Source of the DNA: an uncultured Verrucomicrobiota bacterium
Lineage (GTDB): Bacteria; Verrucomicrobiota; Kiritimatiellia; CAIVKH01
Reading direction: 5' to 3'
NCBI GenBank assembly: GCA_937894535.1
Contig: CALBHI010000026.1
Span: 1 to 6,038 of the forward strand
Length of the DNA: 6,038 nt
In this document: piece after piece, positions 5,028-6,038 of the stretch
Layout: every line of letters starts with the position of its first letter
Position numbering within the stretch: position 1 is the first letter of the stretch
Program-made: the position numbers and the translations under genes
The notes under the pieces: generated by a model
Seen by the model: only the letters and a program-made list of their open reading frames with translations
Told to the model about the DNA's origin: nothing
Database searches by the model: none

Positions 5028-6038
5028 TCAGGTCGCGAATTCGGCGAGGACGCGGCGGATCTTGTCGAGCACGGTGGTGAGTTCGAAGGGTTTTTCGATG
5101 TAGCCGCGCACATCGCCGGTCAGGCAGCGTTCGCCGGCTTCGGCCTCGGCGTAACCGCTCATGACGAGGATGGGGAGGTGGATGTGCTGGCGGGCGAGGT
5201 AGTGGAGGGTTTCCTCGCCGCTCAGGCGCGGCATGGTCAGGTCGAGCAGCAGGAGGTCGACCGGTCCGCGGGCCAGGCGTTCCACGGCGGCGTACCCGTC
5301 CACGGCCTCCTCGACTTGGTAGCCGGCGCGGCGCAGCGCATGGCACAGCACCTGGCGCACGACGGGTTCATCGTCGGCGATGAGCACGGTGTGGGCGCGG
5401 GCAGGCGCGGGCGCGGAGGGGAATCCGGCGGCCTCGGGGACGGGGATGGTGCGGAGGTCGCCGGTGGTGACCGGGAAGGCGAAGCGGAAGCAGGTGCCGC
5501 GGCCGGCCACCGAGTACAACTCGATGCTGCCGCGGTGGCTTTTCACGATGCCGAGCACGGCGGCGAGGCCGAGGCCGCGGCCGGAAAACTTGGAGGTGAA
5601 GAAGGGTTCGAAGATGCGGGGGATGTTGTCCGGTTCGATGCCGCAGCCGGAGTCGCGGACTTCAAACACGACATAGGGGCCGGGTTCGATGGGCGGCAGG
5701 TCGGCGACGGGGCGAAAGGTGGACGGGGTGAGGTCGAGGCGCGCGCAGCAGATGGTGATGTCACCGGGCTGGTCGCCGATGGCGTCGGAGGCATTGGTGA
5801 TGACGTTCATCACGAGCTGCCGGATCTGCGCGATGTCGCCGCTGACCGGGGGCGTCGCCGGATCGAGGTGCAGGTGCACGGAGATTTTCTTCGAGATACC
5901 GAGGGCGACGAGTTGGTGGGTTTCGCGGATTACATCCACCAGCGCGACGCGGCCCTGGTTGAACCGGGCCTTGCCGGAGTAGGCGAGCATCAGCTGGGTC
6001 AGTTCGGAGGCGCGTTTGCCGGCGGTGCGGACCTGTTC
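5028..6038 (-). CDS. Hybrid sensor histidine kinase / response regulator, 5' partial
   Basis: The frame is open through the right edge, so the ATG at 5990 is internal. 336 codons are visible. They open with EQVRTAGKRASELTQLMLAYSGK, the second helix of a HisKA dimerisation domain; the phosphorylated histidine should lie a few dozen residues upstream, outside the window. Counting from the Met at 5990, the HATPase domain shows the N box NVITNASDAIGD (62-73), DSGCGI (113-118), FEPFFTSK (127-134) and GRGLGLAAVLGIV (137-149). After a Pro/Ala-rich linker (about 175-200) comes a receiver domain with acidic Asp206-Asp207, phosphoacceptor Asp250 in LLLLDLTMPRLSG, Ser278 and Lys300 in IEKPF. All catalytic residues in view are intact, so autophosphorylation and internal phosphotransfer are expected. 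Signal and target are unknown because the sensor region is not visible and there is no output domain or partner gene here. It ends 126 bp before the rimO ATG; a short GC-rich inverted repeat (4984-5000) lies between them without a T-run. Confidence 0.93.
   Translation of the reverse strand, partial: EQVRTAGKRASELTQLMLAYSGKARFNQGRVALVDVIRETHQLVALGISKKISVHLHLDPATPPVSGDIAQIRQLVMNVITNASDAIGDQPGDITICCARLDLTPSTFRPVADLPPIEPGPYVVFEVRDSGCGIEPDNIPRIFEPFFTSKFSGRGLGLAAVLGIVKSHRGSIELYSVAGRGTCFRFAFPVTTGDLRTIPVPEAAGFPSAPAPARAHTVLIADDEPVVRQVLCHALRRAGYQVEEAVDGYAAVERLARGPVDLLLLDLTMPRLSGEETLHYLARQHIHLPILVMSGYAEAEAGERCLTGDVRGYIEKPFELTTVLDKIRRVLAEFAT

Noticed and set aside
5028..6038. Kinase and rimO as a functional operon
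   Set aside because: They share a strand, but 126 bp and a plausible rimO promoter separate them, and no functional link between the two families is known to me.

Overview
The window is about 6 kb of GC-rich bacterial chromosome with four protein-coding genes, two of them cut by the window edges. The dense coding, high-GC third codon positions, weak Shine-Dalgarno signals and gene types (a RapA-like Swi2/Snf2 ATPase, a RimO with a long inter-domain linker, a hybrid sensor kinase, a RAYT) would fit a high-GC Gram-negative such as a member of the Verrucomicrobiota (Opitutae-like). This placement is a tentative inference, because no rRNA or other taxonomic marker is present.

Layout: (1) 1-2244, plus strand: most of rapA, the RNA-polymerase-recycling ATPase, with its N-terminus beyond the left edge. 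(2) About 2275-3373: a compact mobile unit made of an intact REP-associated tyrosine transposase gene (RAYT, minus strand, 2305-3297) between the two arms of a perfect 25-bp inverted repeat (2298-2322 and 3333-3357). Small C/G-rich hairpins lie just outside both arms. (3) 3423-4901, minus strand: complete rimO, the ribosomal protein S12 methylthiotransferase, with a plausible sigma70-type promoter directly before its ATG. (4) 5028-6038, minus strand: the C-terminal two thirds or so of a hybrid histidine kinase (end of the dimerisation domain, HATPase, receiver), running off the right edge.

rapA and rimO converge, and the RAYT unit sits in the gap between them. This is a typical extragenic position for REP/RAYT elements and would leave both housekeeping genes intact. 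The RAYT gene has visibly lower GC than its neighbours, which suggests later acquisition. RapA (transcription recycling) and RimO (ribosome modification) are not known to cooperate, and nothing here shows a shared pathway.

The most notable structure is the end architecture of the RAYT unit. The left inverted-repeat arm encodes the last five residues and the TGA stop of the transposase. That TGA stands directly before the first of two tandem hairpins, in the position that the guide tetranucleotide (GTAG in enterobacteria) occupies before a classical REP hairpin. I found no CRISPR array, tRNA, rRNA or defence system. No intergenic stretch exceeds 300 bp.
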